64,000 nucleotides of DNA from Mesorhizobium sp. M2D.F.Ca.ET.226.01.1.1 (GTDB lineage Bacteria > Pseudomonadota > Alphaproteobacteria > Rhizobiales > Rhizobiaceae). Below the pieces are notes generated by a model. That model had not been told where the DNA came from. It ran no database searches and saw only the letters and a list, made by a program, of their open reading frames with translations. Below are positions 26,180-36,374 of the stretch, in pieces; within the stretch, counting starts at the first letter, position 1, and each line of letters starts with the position of its first letter. The stretch covers positions 248,001 through 312,000 of the forward strand of contig NZ_RZOY02000008.1 of NCBI RefSeq assembly GCF_004022705.2, read 5' to 3'. Position numbers and translations under genes: made by a program.

Positions 26180-26185
26180 GCGCGA

Positions 26186-27083
26186 TCAGGAATCCAGCTT
26201 CGGCCCCAGAATTTCCACCAGCCAGTCGACGAACACCCTCACCCTTGGCGAAAGCTGGCGGCTCGGCGGATAGAGCACCGAGATCGGCGTCGGTGTCGGG
26301 GGGATTGTCGGGAAGCACCTCGACCAGTCGGCCGGCCTCGATGTCGTCGGCGTAACGGAGTTTTGGCGCCTGGAACAGCCCGAAGCCCAGCCGGACCAGC
26401 GCGGCACTTGTGTCTGAATTGGCGACGGTGACTCGCGATGGCAGGACAACTTCTCGAACCTTGCCGTCGACGGTGAATTCCAGCGGCATCAGCTGCCTCG
26501 TGCGCGACGACACGAAACCGATCATCATGTGGCCGGCAAGATCATCCAACGTGCGCGGCACACCGTAGCGTTCGAGATAGGCGGGACTCGCGACGGTGAT
26601 CTCGCGCGCGATGCCGAGACGTCGCACGATCATGTCGCTGTCGGGAAGTACGCCTGCCCGGATCACGCAGTCGACGCCTTCACGCACCAGATCGACAAGG
26701 CGGTCCCCCTCGCCGATATGGACCGACAGGCCCGGATATCTGGCAAGCAGTGCCGGCAGTTCTGGCAAGAGGAACGTGCGCGCCATGTGGCCATTGACGT
26801 CGACGCTGAGGCGTCCACGCAGCTCGCGGGCTTCGAAGCCGCCCTCGGCATCCTCGATGTCGGCGAGGATGCCGATGCAGCGCTGGTAATAGGCCTCGCC
26901 GTCGGGCGTCGTGGTGACATGGCGTGTGGTGCGGCGGAGCAATTGCACGCCCAGACGCTTCTCCAGCTGCTTGATCGCGGCGGTGGCGCTGGAGCGCGGC
27001 AGGCCGAGATCGGCGGCGGCCGCGGTGAAGCTGCGCCGCTCCACGACCCGGGTGAAGAGCCGCATGCTGTCAAAACGATCCAT
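26186..27083 (-). pseudogene. LysR-family regulator with a one-base frameshift near the 3' end
   Basis: The first 260 or so residues are a normal LysR regulator: HTH MDRFDSMRLFTRVVERRSFT through SSATAAIKQLEKRLG, then a substrate-binding domain. At about 26300 the frame breaks in a run of six C (minus strand). In the current frame it runs on as PPDTDADLGALSAEPP to 26148. Dropping one C gives TPTPISVLYPPSRQLSP and the standard ending FVDWLVEILGPKLDS with stop at 26186. So the run looks one base too long, by mutation or by sequencing error. It is divergent from an SDR gene that it may control. Confidence 0.8.
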
Positions 27084-27135
27084 GGCTGATTGTTCGCACA
27101 GACTGAATAGTGTTGGCAATCCATGCCCGATTATA

Positions 27136-27151
27136 TCGCCTTCTTAGGCGA
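27136..27151. promoter_or_regulatory. Inverted repeat in the LysR/SDR intergenic region
   Basis: TCGCCT-TCTT-AGGCGA, a 6-bp stem with a 4-bp centre, lies midway between the divergent LysR and SDR starts. The position is right for a LysR binding site, but the match to T-N11-A is not strong. Confidence 0.4.
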
Positions 27152-27189
27152 GTATATGCATCTCCATCCGAAGAGAAGGAGATTTCGCC

Positions 27190-27951
27190 ATGACCACCCG
27201 TCCCATCGCCCTCATCACCGGCGGCAGCCGCGGCCTCGGCCGCAACACCGCGCTTCACCTCGCCCGCAAAGGGGTCGACGTCGTCCTCACCTATCGCTCA
27301 CGCGTCGATGAGGCCAAGACTGCCATTGCCGAAATCGAAGCAGCCGGCGGCCGGGCTGCAGCACTTGAGCTCGACACCGGCACCGTCGCCAGCTTCCCGG
27401 TTTTCGTCGAGACATTGAAGAAGACGCTTCACGAGACCTGGCAGCGCGACCGTTTCGACTATCTGGTCAACAATGCCGGCATAGGACTGCGCAAGCCGAT
27501 CGCCGAGACAACGGAAGAGGAATTCGACTCGCTGATGAACATCCATCTGAAGGGCGTGTTCTTCCTCACCCAGGCGCTGCTGCCGCTGATCAACGACGGC
27601 GGCCGCATCATCAACGTGTCGAGCGGGCTGGCGCGCTTCTCGGTGCCGGGCTCGTCCGCCTATGCGATGATGAAAGGCGGCGTCGAGGTGTTCACGCGCT
27701 ACCTCGCCAAGGAGCTTGCCGGCCGCCGCATCACCGCCAACACCGTGGCGCCCGGCGCGATCGCCACCGACTTCAATGGCGGCCATGTGCGCGACGACGC
27801 CGAGATCAACCGCGTCGTGGCCGGGATGACCGCGCTTGGCCGCGCCGGTGTCGCCGACGATATCGGGCCGATGATCGCCTCGCTGCTCTCCGACGACAAT
27901 CGCTGGGTCAACGCCCAGCGGATCGAAGTATCGGGCGGCATGAACATCTAG
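27190..27951 (+). CDS. SDR-family oxidoreductase
   Basis: A 253-aa classical short-chain dehydrogenase. It has the cofactor motif TGGSRGLG (10-17), with Arg after the first beta-strand favouring NADP, then NNAG (94-97), and the catalytic Ser144/145, Tyr158 and Lys162. The C-terminal block VNAQRIEVSGGMNI is typical. AAGGAG lies 8 bp before the start. It is divergent from the LysR gene, which is the usual arrangement for a regulated SDR. Substrate unknown. Confidence 0.9.
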   Translation: MTTRPIALITGGSRGLGRNTALHLARKGVDVVLTYRSRVDEAKTAIAEIEAAGGRAAALELDTGTVASFPVFVETLKKTLHETWQRDRFDYLVNNAGIGLRKPIAETTEEEFDSLMNIHLKGVFFLTQALLPLINDGGRIINVSSGLARFSVPGSSAYAMMKGGVEVFTRYLAKELAGRRITANTVAPGAIATDFNGGHVRDDAEINRVVAGMTALGRAGVADDIGPMIASLLSDDNRWVNAQRIEVSGGMNI

Positions 27952-28329
27952 GCGATCGTTGTATGACCTGACGGATCAGCCCTTCGAAGCCGTCGGCAAG
28001 ATTGGCATTGCCGGCGGCGATGAAGCTCGAAAGGTTGCGGGCACGGCCGGGCATCTTGTTGGCATCGAGCAGCACCGCTTTGCGCTCATGCATGACGGAG
28101 TCGAACTGCATCGCTCATCGAGGAAGCCAAGACCTTCTTCGATGATGTCCGGCTGGCCTCGACCGGTACATACGGCCTCGCCGAACGCTGCCCGCTGCTT
28201 GTGCTGCGCTCGCCGAAGCGCTCGGACTGACAGGTGAGATTGCTCGTCTGTGTCTCGCGACAGCCGGCGCTTTTCATAGTGACGTTTCGCCTGAGAAAAA
28301 TTTCGCGCCGCTTGCCCCTTGCGCGCGCC
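27952..28329. other. Intergenic stretch with possible decayed coding remnants
   Basis: No intact gene seen. On the minus strand a readable piece (28111 down to about 27958) contains KAVLLDANKMPGRARNLSSF and an Ala/Gly-rich continuation. On the plus strand about 28115-28230 reads KTFFDDVRLAS and ends CPLLVLRSPKRSD-stop. Neither has a start or a full domain. They may be remnants of deleted genes, but chance cannot be excluded. Confidence 0.3.
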
Positions 28330-28358
28330 TTGACTCTCGAAACCCACCGGCCTATCTC
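28330..28358 (+). promoter_or_regulatory. groESL promoter
   Basis: TTGACT (28330-28335) and TATCTC (28353-28358) are spaced 17 bp, just upstream of the CIRCE element. The extended form CTTGAC...CCTATCT also fits the alphaproteobacterial heat-shock (RpoH) promoter pattern, so dual sigma use is possible. Confidence 0.65.
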
Positions 28359-28367
28359 AGCGCCACG

Positions 28368-28394
28368 TTAGCACTCGCCCTAGGTGAGTGCTAA
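28368..28394. promoter_or_regulatory. CIRCE element (HrcA operator)
   Basis: TTAGCACTC-N9-GAGTGCTAA, a perfect match to the CIRCE consensus, lies between the groESL promoter and groES. It is bound by the HrcA repressor, which GroEL helps to keep folded. hrcA itself is not in the window. Confidence 0.97.
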
Positions 28395-28459
28395 CTTATA
28401 TCCGGCGGCCTCGCCGGATGGAGGAACAGTTCTCACCGTTCTCATTCGAGGAAGAAAAC

Positions 28460-28756
28460 ATGGCAAAGTCCAAGTTCCGCCCGCTTCATGACCGCGTGGT
28501 CGTTCGCCGGGTCGAATCCGAATCCAAGACCGCCGGCGGGATCATCATCCCGGATACGGCGAAGGAGAAGCCGCAGGAAGGCGAGATCATCGCCGTCGGC
28601 TCCGGCGCCCGCGACGAAAGCGGCAAGCTCGTGCCGCTGGACGTCAAGGCCGGCGACCGCATCCTGTTCGGCAAGTGGTCGGGCACTGAAGTCAAGCTCA
28701 ATGGCGAAGACCTTCTGATCATGAAGGAATCCGACATTATGGGCATCATCGGCTGA
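28460..28756 (+). CDS. groES: Co-chaperonin GroES
   Basis: A 98-aa 10-kDa chaperonin subunit that caps GroEL. It has the full family pattern: FRPLHDRVVVRR, a mobile loop with SESKTAGGIIIPDTAKEKPQ, and the ending LLIMKESDIMGIIG. Start at 28460 has GAGGAAG 8 bp upstream; the earlier in-frame start at 28388 lies inside the CIRCE element. First gene of groESL, 62 bp before groEL. Confidence 0.99.
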   Translation: MAKSKFRPLHDRVVVRRVESESKTAGGIIIPDTAKEKPQEGEIIAVGSGARDESGKLVPLDVKAGDRILFGKWSGTEVKLNGEDLLIMKESDIMGIIG

Positions 28757-28818
28757 ATTTCGGCCTCTCCATCAACTGAGTTTTCGGGCTCTTCCCGAGC
28801 CCCTGTCAGGAGCTAACC

Positions 28819-30471
<1,653 letters not shown>

Positions 30472-30498
30472 TCCAGCCTACCAAGCTGATGCATACGG

Positions 30499-30525
30499 AA
30501 AGGGCGCCGAAAGGCGCCCTTTTTG
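30499..30525 (+). terminator. Intrinsic terminator of groESL
   Basis: AAAGGGCGCC-GAAA-GGCGCCCTTT is a perfect 10-bp stem with a GNRA-type loop, followed by more T residues. It lies 28 bp after the groEL stop. Confidence 0.93.
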
Positions 30526-30538
30526 TTAGGGAAGTTAG

Positions 30539-31147
30539 TTACGCCGCGCTCTCCGCTTGCTGCGCGACCTTGCCGGCCAGCACCGCCTGCTCGACCAGCG
30601 CGGCGACCTCGTCGGCCACCGCCTGCACTGGCGTGCGGTCGCGGGTGGCGCGGGCGATCACCATCAGGCCTTCCAGCGAGGATTCGACCAGCAACGCCAG
30701 CGCCTGCGCGCGCCGCTCCGGCACCCCTGCCCGGACGAAGGCCTGGCGCAGCAGCCCGATCCATTGCTCGAAGGCGGAGCGGCAGATTTCGACCAGGTCC
30801 GGCACATCGTTCGGCGCATCGAGCACGACCGGCGCGACCGGACAGCCGAGCGAGAACTCGTAGTCCTCCAGCATGCGCGCGACCGACTGGTAGATGTGAT
30901 GGACGGCAACGGCCGGGTCGCTTTCCTCCAACAGTGCCGCGCCCAGCCGCTCCGTGACGTTGGCGACGCTGGCCCGCGTCACCTCGACGACTAGCTGGTC
31001 CTTGCCGCCAGGGAAATGGAAATAGAGCGAGCCGCGCGGCGCGCCGCTGGCGCTCAAAATGTCGTTCAGCGACGTGCCGTGATAGCCGCGCTGCCGGATG
31101 AGCAGCGTGGTCGCCTCTATCATGCGGGTGCGTGTGTCCGTCGCCAC
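30539..31147 (-). CDS. TetR-family regulator
   Basis: A 202-aa repressor with N-terminal HTH (about 10-55, SLNDILSASGAPRGSLYFHFPGGKDQL) and a C-terminal domain of the YcdC/LmrA-like type with CPVAPVVLDAP. Start is chosen as the GTG at 31147, which has AGAGAGG 5 bp upstream; a TTG at 31168 is also in frame. Divergent from a quinone-reductase-like gene, with two direct 14-bp repeats between them. Confidence 0.9.
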   Translation of the reverse strand: MATDTRTRMIEATTLLIRQRGYHGTSLNDILSASGAPRGSLYFHFPGGKDQLVVEVTRASVANVTERLGAALLEESDPAVAVHHIYQSVARMLEDYEFSLGCPVAPVVLDAPNDVPDLVEICRSAFEQWIGLLRQAFVRAGVPERRAQALALLVESSLEGLMVIARATRDRTPVQAVADEVAALVEQAVLAGKVAQQAESAA

Positions 31148-31213
31148 GTCGACCTCTCTTACTGTCAATCCCTGTCAGGAGGAGCGCATTATAGGCCTTG
31201 CTCCTAATATGAC

Positions 31214-31248
31214 AATCGGTCTACATAATATGTAAATCGGTCTACATA
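31214..31248. promoter_or_regulatory. Paired direct repeats, probable TetR operators
   Basis: AATCGGTCTACATA occurs at 31214-31227 and again at 31235-31248, exactly 21 bp apart, two helical turns. The second copy ends 14 bp before the start codon of the MDR gene at 31263, so binding would block its transcription or translation start. Confidence 0.7.
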
Positions 31249-31262
31249 TTTTGGAGGCAACA

Positions 31263-32273
31263 ATGCTGAGCTACCGGTTCGAGAAATTCGGCGACATAGA
31301 GAAGCTGGTGGTGCGTGAGGCAGCAATGCCCCAGCCAACGGCGAACCAGATCCTGGTGCGGGTGCGCGCCACCTCGCTCAACCGCCGCGACACGATGATC
31401 CTCAACGGCACCTATCCTCTGGCACCGCGCGCGGGCGTCGTGCCGCTGAGCGACGGCGCCGGGGAAGTGGTGGCCGTCGGCGACCGTGTCACACGCTTTG
31501 CCATCGGCGACCGCGTCACCGGCAGCTATTTCGCGCGCTGGATCGACGGCCGCATGCATCCTGGCATCGTCGACCAGCTCGGTTGCACGTTGGACGGCAT
31601 GCTCTCAGAATATGCGCTGCTCGACGAGCAATGGGCCGTGCGGCTGCCCGAGCATCTCTCCTGGCAGGAAGCCGCGACCTTCACCTGCGCCGGGCTGACC
31701 GCCTGGAGCGCGCTCACCGGCGCCGAGATTCCAAAGCCGGGACAATGGGTTCTGGTGATTGGCTCAGGCGGCGTCGCCCTGTTTGCCTTGCAATTCGCCA
31801 AGCTCATGGGCTGTCGCGTGGCCGCGGTCACCTCGCGCGCTAAGAAAGCCGAGAGGCTGCGGGCGCTCGGCGCCGACCTCGTCGTCGCTGCAGATGAAAC
31901 ACGCGAATGGGGCATGGAGCTGCGCGCAGCGACCGGCAGCATCGACCTCGTCGTCGAAACCGGCGGCCCGGTGACTTTCGCGCAGTCGCTGATCGCCAGC
32001 GCGCTTTACGGACGCATCGTGCTGCTCACCGTACAGGACAAGAACGGCAAGTCTGTCGAGATCCCGGGCGCCATCTATCAGCGCAGCCTGGTCACCATCG
32101 GCCGCCTCTTCGTCGGCAGCCGCAGCGGGCTGGAGGCGATGCTTGCCGCTGTCGCCACGCACCGGCTGAAGCCGGTCATCGACAAGGTCTTCCCATTCGC
32201 CGAGGCGCGCGAGGCCTACCGCTATTTCGATCGGGGCGACGTCTTCGGCAAAGTCGTCATCGACGGCGCATGA
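31263..32273 (+). CDS. MDR-family NAD(P)-dependent dehydrogenase, quinone oxidoreductase-like
   Basis: A 336-aa medium-chain dehydrogenase with a GroES-like N-domain (ILVRVRATSLNRRDTMILNG) and a Rossmann fold (VLVIGSGGVALFALQFAKLMG, about 165-185). The Cys/His residues of the catalytic zinc site are absent, so it is probably a zinc-free reductase of quinones or enones. GGAGG lies 5 bp before the start. It is divergent from TetR, followed by OsmC and NTF2-like genes in the same direction, and looks like part of an electrophile or oxidant response operon. Confidence 0.88.
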   Translation: MLSYRFEKFGDIEKLVVREAAMPQPTANQILVRVRATSLNRRDTMILNGTYPLAPRAGVVPLSDGAGEVVAVGDRVTRFAIGDRVTGSYFARWIDGRMHPGIVDQLGCTLDGMLSEYALLDEQWAVRLPEHLSWQEAATFTCAGLTAWSALTGAEIPKPGQWVLVIGSGGVALFALQFAKLMGCRVAAVTSRAKKAERLRALGADLVVAADETREWGMELRAATGSIDLVVETGGPVTFAQSLIASALYGRIVLLTVQDKNGKSVEIPGAIYQRSLVTIGRLFVGSRSGLEAMLAAVATHRLKPVIDKVFPFAEAREAYRYFDRGDVFGKVVIDGA

Positions 32274-32314
32274 CCACCGCATTTTTTTTCGCAACACCTG
32301 AGAGGAGATCAGCC

Positions 32315-32746
32315 ATGACAATTCGCGAGGCTTCAGCCCAATGGCAGGGCACGCTGAAGCAAGGATCGGGCCGGCTCAGACTGGGCAGCGGCGTGTTCGA
32401 AGGCGCCTATTCCTTCCCGTCGCGCTTCGAAAATGGCCCGGGTACCAATCCTGAGGAGCTGATCGCGGCGGCGCATGCCGGCTGCTTCTCGATGGCGCTC
32501 AGCGCCATACTCGGCGGCGAAGGCCATACCGCCGAGAGCATCCATACGATCGCCAAGGTGCATCTCGGCGCCACCACCGCCGGGCCGACCATCACCCGCA
32601 TCGAACTCCAATCGGACGCCAGCGTCGCCGGCATTTCGGCCCAGGATTTCGAGCGGCTGGCGCACAAGGCCAAGGCGGCCTGCCTCGTCTCGCGGGCGCT
32701 GGCCGGCGTCGCCACGATCACGCTCAAGGCCAGCCTCGTAGCTTAA
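32315..32746 (+). CDS. OsmC-family peroxiredoxin
   Basis: A 143-aa organic hydroperoxide reductase-type protein. The two conserved cysteines are C57 in AHAGCFSM and C123 in KAACLVSRAL. The opening AQWQGTLKQGSGRLRLGSG matches the OsmC subgroup rather than Ohr. GAGGAG lies about 7 bp before the start. Follows the MDR gene by 41 bp in the TetR-controlled group. Confidence 0.92.
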   Translation: MTIREASAQWQGTLKQGSGRLRLGSGVFEGAYSFPSRFENGPGTNPEELIAAAHAGCFSMALSAILGGEGHTAESIHTIAKVHLGATTAGPTITRIELQSDASVAGISAQDFERLAHKAKAACLVSRALAGVATITLKASLVA

Positions 32747-32769
32747 TGAAACGACAGGAGAGAAATCCA

Positions 32770-33156
32770 ATGACCCAGGAATTGACCATCGACGTCGCCG
32801 CGGCCAAGCGCTCCGCCGAGACGGCGGAAATCATGCGGCGCTACAACCACGTCTTCCAGCGTCACGACCCTTCGGCGCTCGACGAATTGGTTGCGGAGGA
32901 TTGCGTGATCGAAAACACCACGCCGGCGCCGGATGGCGCTCGCCGCGTCGGCAAGGCGGCCTGCGTCGAATTGTGGTCGGCGATCGCCACCGGACCCGGC
33001 ACCCGCTTCGACCTCGAAGAGACTTTTGTGGCCGGCGACCGCGCCACGATCCGCTGGCGCTTCTGGATGTCCGACGGCAGCTCGCTGCGCGGCGTCAACC
33101 TTATGCGCGTCGCCGACGGCAAAATCGTCGAGGCGATGGGCTACGTCAAAGGATAG
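32770..33156 (+). CDS. NTF2-like (SnoaL-type) protein
   Basis: A 128-aa cone-shaped alpha/beta barrel protein with AEIMRRYNHVFQRHDPSALDEL at the start and VNLMRVADGKIVEAMGYVKG at the end, both standard for SnoaL-like folds. Possible functions include isomerase, hydrolase or ligand binding; no catalytic pair is certain. Start at 32770 has GGAGAG upstream. Follows the OsmC gene by 23 bp and is the last gene of this group. Confidence 0.82.
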   Translation: MTQELTIDVAAAKRSAETAEIMRRYNHVFQRHDPSALDELVAEDCVIENTTPAPDGARRVGKAACVELWSAIATGPGTRFDLEETFVAGDRATIRWRFWMSDGSSLRGVNLMRVADGKIVEAMGYVKG

Positions 33157-33185
33157 GGCCTGGCGCGGAAAGCCGCGCTCAGGCC
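33157..33185. terminator. Hairpin after the NTF2-like gene
   Basis: GGCCTG-GCGCGG pairs with CCGCGC-T-CAGGCC around an AAAG loop (12 pairs, one bulged T), starting directly after the stop codon. No clear T-run. It lies between convergent genes and may act in both directions. Confidence 0.5.
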
Positions 33186-33228
33186 AGCCCGGAACCCGCC
33201 CGCCACGATCTGGGCTCCGGGCAAATTG

Positions 33229-33744
33229 TTACGACGCCACCCTGTTGAGCTTCACGAAGGTCTTCGGGCTGCGCTGGATGGTCTGGAAGATCACGCAGTA
33301 GCGATCGGTGAGCTCCATGAGTTGGGTCAGCCGGCTTTGCTCGACATCCGACTCGATGTCGAAGCGCAGGCGGATTTCCTTGAAGCCGACCGGCACGCCT
33401 TCGGTGACGCCAAGCGTGCCGCGCAGGTCGACATCGCCCTCGGCTGAGATTTCCGCCGACTTGATCGGAATGTCGAGCACGGCCGCGGCCGCCCGCATCG
33501 AAACGCCGGCGCAGGCGATCAACGCCTCCAGCAGCATGTCGCCGGAACAAAGCTCCTGGCCGCTGCCGCCGGCCTTCGGGTGGATGCCGGCCAGCGCGAG
33601 CCCGCGCCCGGTCTCGACCTTGCAGGTCACCCTTGTGTCGTCGGCGCTGCCCTTGGCCTTCAAGGTAAGGAGCGCGGCCCGCGCGTTCTTGCGATAAAGA
33701 TCCTTGATCGGCTCCTGCGTGGCGCGAAACGTCGCGATATCCAT
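33229..33744 (-). CDS. OsmC-family protein
   Basis: A 171-aa OsmC/Ohr-like protein, longer and of a different subgroup than the one at 32315. Candidate redox cysteines are C78 in LIACAGVSM and C150 in DRYCVIFQT. The N-terminal extension with EPIKDLYRKNARAALLTL is typical of a rhizobial subgroup. AGGAG lies 9 bp before the start. Convergent with the NTF2-like gene. Likely peroxide or thiol-dependent stress function. Confidence 0.87.
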   Translation of the reverse strand: MDIATFRATQEPIKDLYRKNARAALLTLKAKGSADDTRVTCKVETGRGLALAGIHPKAGGSGQELCSGDMLLEALIACAGVSMRAAAAVLDIPIKSAEISAEGDVDLRGTLGVTEGVPVGFKEIRLRFDIESDVEQSRLTQLMELTDRYCVIFQTIQRSPKTFVKLNRVAS

Positions 33745-33800
33745 TGTTGTTCTCCTGTCGTGAATTGCGGTTGCTTGAGGTCGTCGGCCATCGTCCTGAC

Positions 33801-34226
33801 CTATTCCGGGACCGCGATGCCGGAGCCGCCGAGCTCGGTCGGAAAATCCTTGAGCTTCGGCAGCCCGTCCTTCATCGGCAGGACCGTCTCAGCGTAGTTG
33901 ACGTGGACCCCCGGCGTGAATTCCACCGTCGGTATGGTGGCCGCATAGACGTCGACCAGTCCGAGCGGCGGATGGTCCGTCATCAGATGCCCGCCGCATT
34001 TGGTGCAGAACTGGCGGTCGCTCATCGCGGACTTCTCGAAGCCGGACAGAAACTCCGCGCCTTTGGTGACCTTGACGTTCCCGGGCTTCCACAGCGTGAA
34101 AGCGTTCACCGGAGACGCCGACCACGAACGGCAGGAACTGCAATGGCAGTAACCCATTGCCTCGGCGGTTCCGTGGACTTCGATTTCCACGGCGCCGCAA
34201 AAACATCCGCCCTTATGTACCGTCAT
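33801..34226 (-). CDS. GFA-family protein (glutathione-dependent formaldehyde-activating enzyme-like)
   Basis: A 141-aa zinc protein of the GFA/CENP-V fold. Metal ligands are visible as C8 and C10, C27, C29 and C32 (CHCSSC), and C74 and C77 (CTKC). Members bind zinc and glutathione-like adducts; most have no proved reaction. Transcribed in the same direction as the OsmC gene, 56 bp upstream of it. Confidence 0.9.
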   Translation of the reverse strand: MTVHKGGCFCGAVEIEVHGTAEAMGYCHCSSCRSWSASPVNAFTLWKPGNVKVTKGAEFLSGFEKSAMSDRQFCTKCGGHLMTDHPPLGLVDVYAATIPTVEFTPGVHVNYAETVLPMKDGLPKLKDFPTELGGSGIAVPE

Positions 34227-34512
34227 GACTCTTGATCCTTATCTAGGTTCGGTTCGACCGCGTTCAGCGCCGCTTGAGACGACACCGCGCGGTGCCGCAG
34301 CGGTTTAAAACTTCCGGCAATGAACGGAATGACGGGGCGTCCGCCTCACTTGACAGCGCGTCCGGAACTGGAAAGGGATGTCGCGCCGGATTGCCGCGCA
34401 GGTTTCACCGTTTCACGGAAACGGCGAACCGCACTATCTTTTTGTTTTGACGCAATTCCGGACGGAAAACCGCTCACACTTTTCCTGGAATTGCTCTTGG
34501 GAACACGGGTGG

Positions 34513-35514
34513 ATGGCCGGGGATGCTCTGTTTGATCTTCTGAAAACGGTGCGCCTCACCGGCGCGACGTTTTTCGATATCGAGGCCCAGGACCCGTGGG
34601 CGGTGTGCTCGCCGGCGCCCGCCTCGATATTGCCGAGGATATTGCCCGGCGCGGATCACCTGATTTCCTATCACGTGCTCACCGAGGGCCGCTGCTTTGC
34701 CCGCATCGTCGGCCACGAGGCGATCCCGGTAGAGGCCGGCGAGGTCGTGGTCTTCACCCACAGCGACCCGCATATCATGTCGAGCACGCCAGACCTGCGG
34801 GCCGATCCGCCGACGGCGGACGTTCTGGAGATCGCGGCCGCAAGCCAGACGCCCTTCCCCATCAACTACGTCAAGGACGGATCGCTGTCGGCGCGGCTGG
34901 TCTGCGGCTATCTCGCCTGCCATGCCCTGCCCTTCAATCCGCTGCTCGAAGCGCTGCCGCCCGTCATCAAGGCCGGAGACGTCAAAGGCGACGGCGGGTG
35001 GCTCGGCCAGTTCATCAAATTGGCGGTCTCGGAGGTGGCCGAGAAGCGGGCCGGCAGCGAGACGGTGCTGACCAAGCTCAGCGAACTGATGTTCGTCGAC
35101 GTGCTGCGCCGCTATGTGGAGTCGCTGCCGCCGCAGCAGACCGGTTGGCTGGCGGGCCTGCGCGATCCGCATCTGGCGAAGGCGCTGGCGCTGATCCACG
35201 ACCGGCCGGCACACAATTGGACGGTGGAAGCGCTGGCGAAGGAGTCCGCCTTGTCGCGCACGGTGCTTGCGGAGCGCTTCACCAAAATCGTCGGGATGCC
35301 GCCGATGCACTATCTCGCCAAATGGCGCATGCAGATCGCCTCGGAATTGCTGAGCGCCGGCAACAGCAACGTCGCCAGCATCGCGGCGGACATCGGTTAC
35401 GAGTCCGAAGCCGCCTTCAGCCGCGCTTTCAAGAAGATGATCGGCGTCCCGCCCTCGGCCTGGCGGCTGGGGGTTCGGGCTGCTCCCGAAACCGGGAGCG
35501 CACCGGGCAGCTAG
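34513..35514 (+). CDS. AraC-family regulator (cupin_6 sensor type)
   Basis: A 333-aa regulator. The N-terminal half (about 5-200) is the cupin-like domain of the AraC cupin_6 subgroup, with SYHVLTEGRCFARI and the GEVVVFTHSDPH turn. The C-terminal AraC double HTH spans about 225-325 (TVEALAKESALSRTVLAERF and SIAADIGYESEAAFSRAFKK). Start set at 34513 (MAGDALFDLLK) because the cupin domain begins there; a longer frame to 34378 lacks support. The last 4 bp overlap the convergent LysE gene. Proteins of this group often sit beside oxidoreductases. Confidence 0.86.
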   Translation: MAGDALFDLLKTVRLTGATFFDIEAQDPWAVCSPAPASILPRILPGADHLISYHVLTEGRCFARIVGHEAIPVEAGEVVVFTHSDPHIMSSTPDLRADPPTADVLEIAAASQTPFPINYVKDGSLSARLVCGYLACHALPFNPLLEALPPVIKAGDVKGDGGWLGQFIKLAVSEVAEKRAGSETVLTKLSELMFVDVLRRYVESLPPQQTGWLAGLRDPHLAKALALIHDRPAHNWTVEALAKESALSRTVLAERFTKIVGMPPMHYLAKWRMQIASELLSAGNSNVASIAADIGYESEAAFSRAFKKMIGVPPSAWRLGVRAAPETGSAPGS

Positions 35515-36122
35515 CGATCCGCCAACGCCAGCTTGGCGCCAAGCATGACGAAGGCGCCGGCGAAGCTGCGGCGCATCCAAGTCAGGACTTTCGGCCGCGA
35601 CACGATATGGCTGCGCACCGAGGCCGCGAACACGCCATAGATGGCGAAGATGACGAAGGTCATCAGCATGAAGACGCATGAGAGCTCCAGCATCCTGGCG
35701 AAAGCATGCGGCTCGGTGGTGCTGACGAATTGCGGCAGGAAGGCGAAGAAGAAGATCGACAGTTTCGGGTTCAGCACGTTGACGAGGATGCCAGTGGTGA
35801 TGGTCCTGGCGGTCGAGCGCGGCGCAGCATCCTCGTCGATGCTCAGCCCGCCCTTCTCCTTCAGCGTGTTCCAGGCCATGTAGAGCAGATAGGCGACGCC
35901 GAGATATTTCAGCGTCTCGAAGGCGACGGCGCTGGTGTGCAGCACCGCGGCAAGGCCGGTGATGGCGGCCGCCATATGCGGGATAATGCCCAGCGTGCAG
36001 GCGAAAGCGGCGATGACCGCGGCGCGCGCGCCGCGCGAAAGGCCGGCGCTCAGCGTGTAGAGGACGCCGGTGCCGGGCGAGGCCACGATAATCAGCGACG
36101 TCAACAGAAATTCTATGCTCAT
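35511..36122 (-). CDS. LysE-family amino-acid/metabolite exporter
   Basis: A 203-aa inner-membrane exporter with six hydrophobic segments and the family opening SLIIVASPGTGVLYTLSAGLSRG. VNVLNPKLSIFFFAFLPQFV (about 114-133) is the second hallmark. Substrate is likely an amino acid or homoserine-lactone-like molecule but cannot be assigned. Convergent with, and overlapping by 4 bp, the AraC gene. Confidence 0.92.
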   Translation of the reverse strand: MSIEFLLTSLIIVASPGTGVLYTLSAGLSRGARAAVIAAFACTLGIIPHMAAAITGLAAVLHTSAVAFETLKYLGVAYLLYMAWNTLKEKGGLSIDEDAAPRSTARTITTGILVNVLNPKLSIFFFAFLPQFVSTTEPHAFARMLELSCVFMLMTFVIFAIYGVFAASVRSHIVSRPKVLTWMRRSFAGAFVMLGAKLALADR

Positions 36123-36197
36123 GCGTTCCTCCGCGGCCCTGCCCGGCGGGGGAAGCTACCGGGAGGTGCGGGGTGAGGCAAGCGGGTGGAGAGCGCG

Positions 36198-36374
36198 ATC
36201 TCCCCCCTTGTGGGGGAGATGGCCGGCAGGCCAGAGGGGGGCGCGAAGGAATGCGACCTCGCAGTTTCCTCTTTTGAAATCTACTTCGACGTTCGACCGA
36301 AGCTCGCCTGAGGCGCCGGCGGGACAGCGCCCCCCTCTGCCCTGCCGGGCATCTCCCCCACAAGGGGGGAGATT
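36198..36374. repeat. Palindromic intergenic repeat, type B (copy 1)
   Basis: About 177 bp with arms TCTCCCCCCTTGTGGGGGAG followed by ATGGCCGGCAGGCCAGAGGGGGG, and the inverted counterpart (CCCCTCTGCCCTGCCGGGC then ATCTCCCCCACAAGG) at 36328-36374. Near-identical elements lie at 46558-46734 and, with arms in the opposite order, at 54906-55072. The second arm overlaps the 3' end of the YkgJ-like gene. Confidence 0.9.

Noticed and set aside
26148..26300. Read-through tail of the LysR ORF as the real C-terminus
   Set aside because: The alternate frame gives the standard LysR ending, and this tail has no family resemblance.
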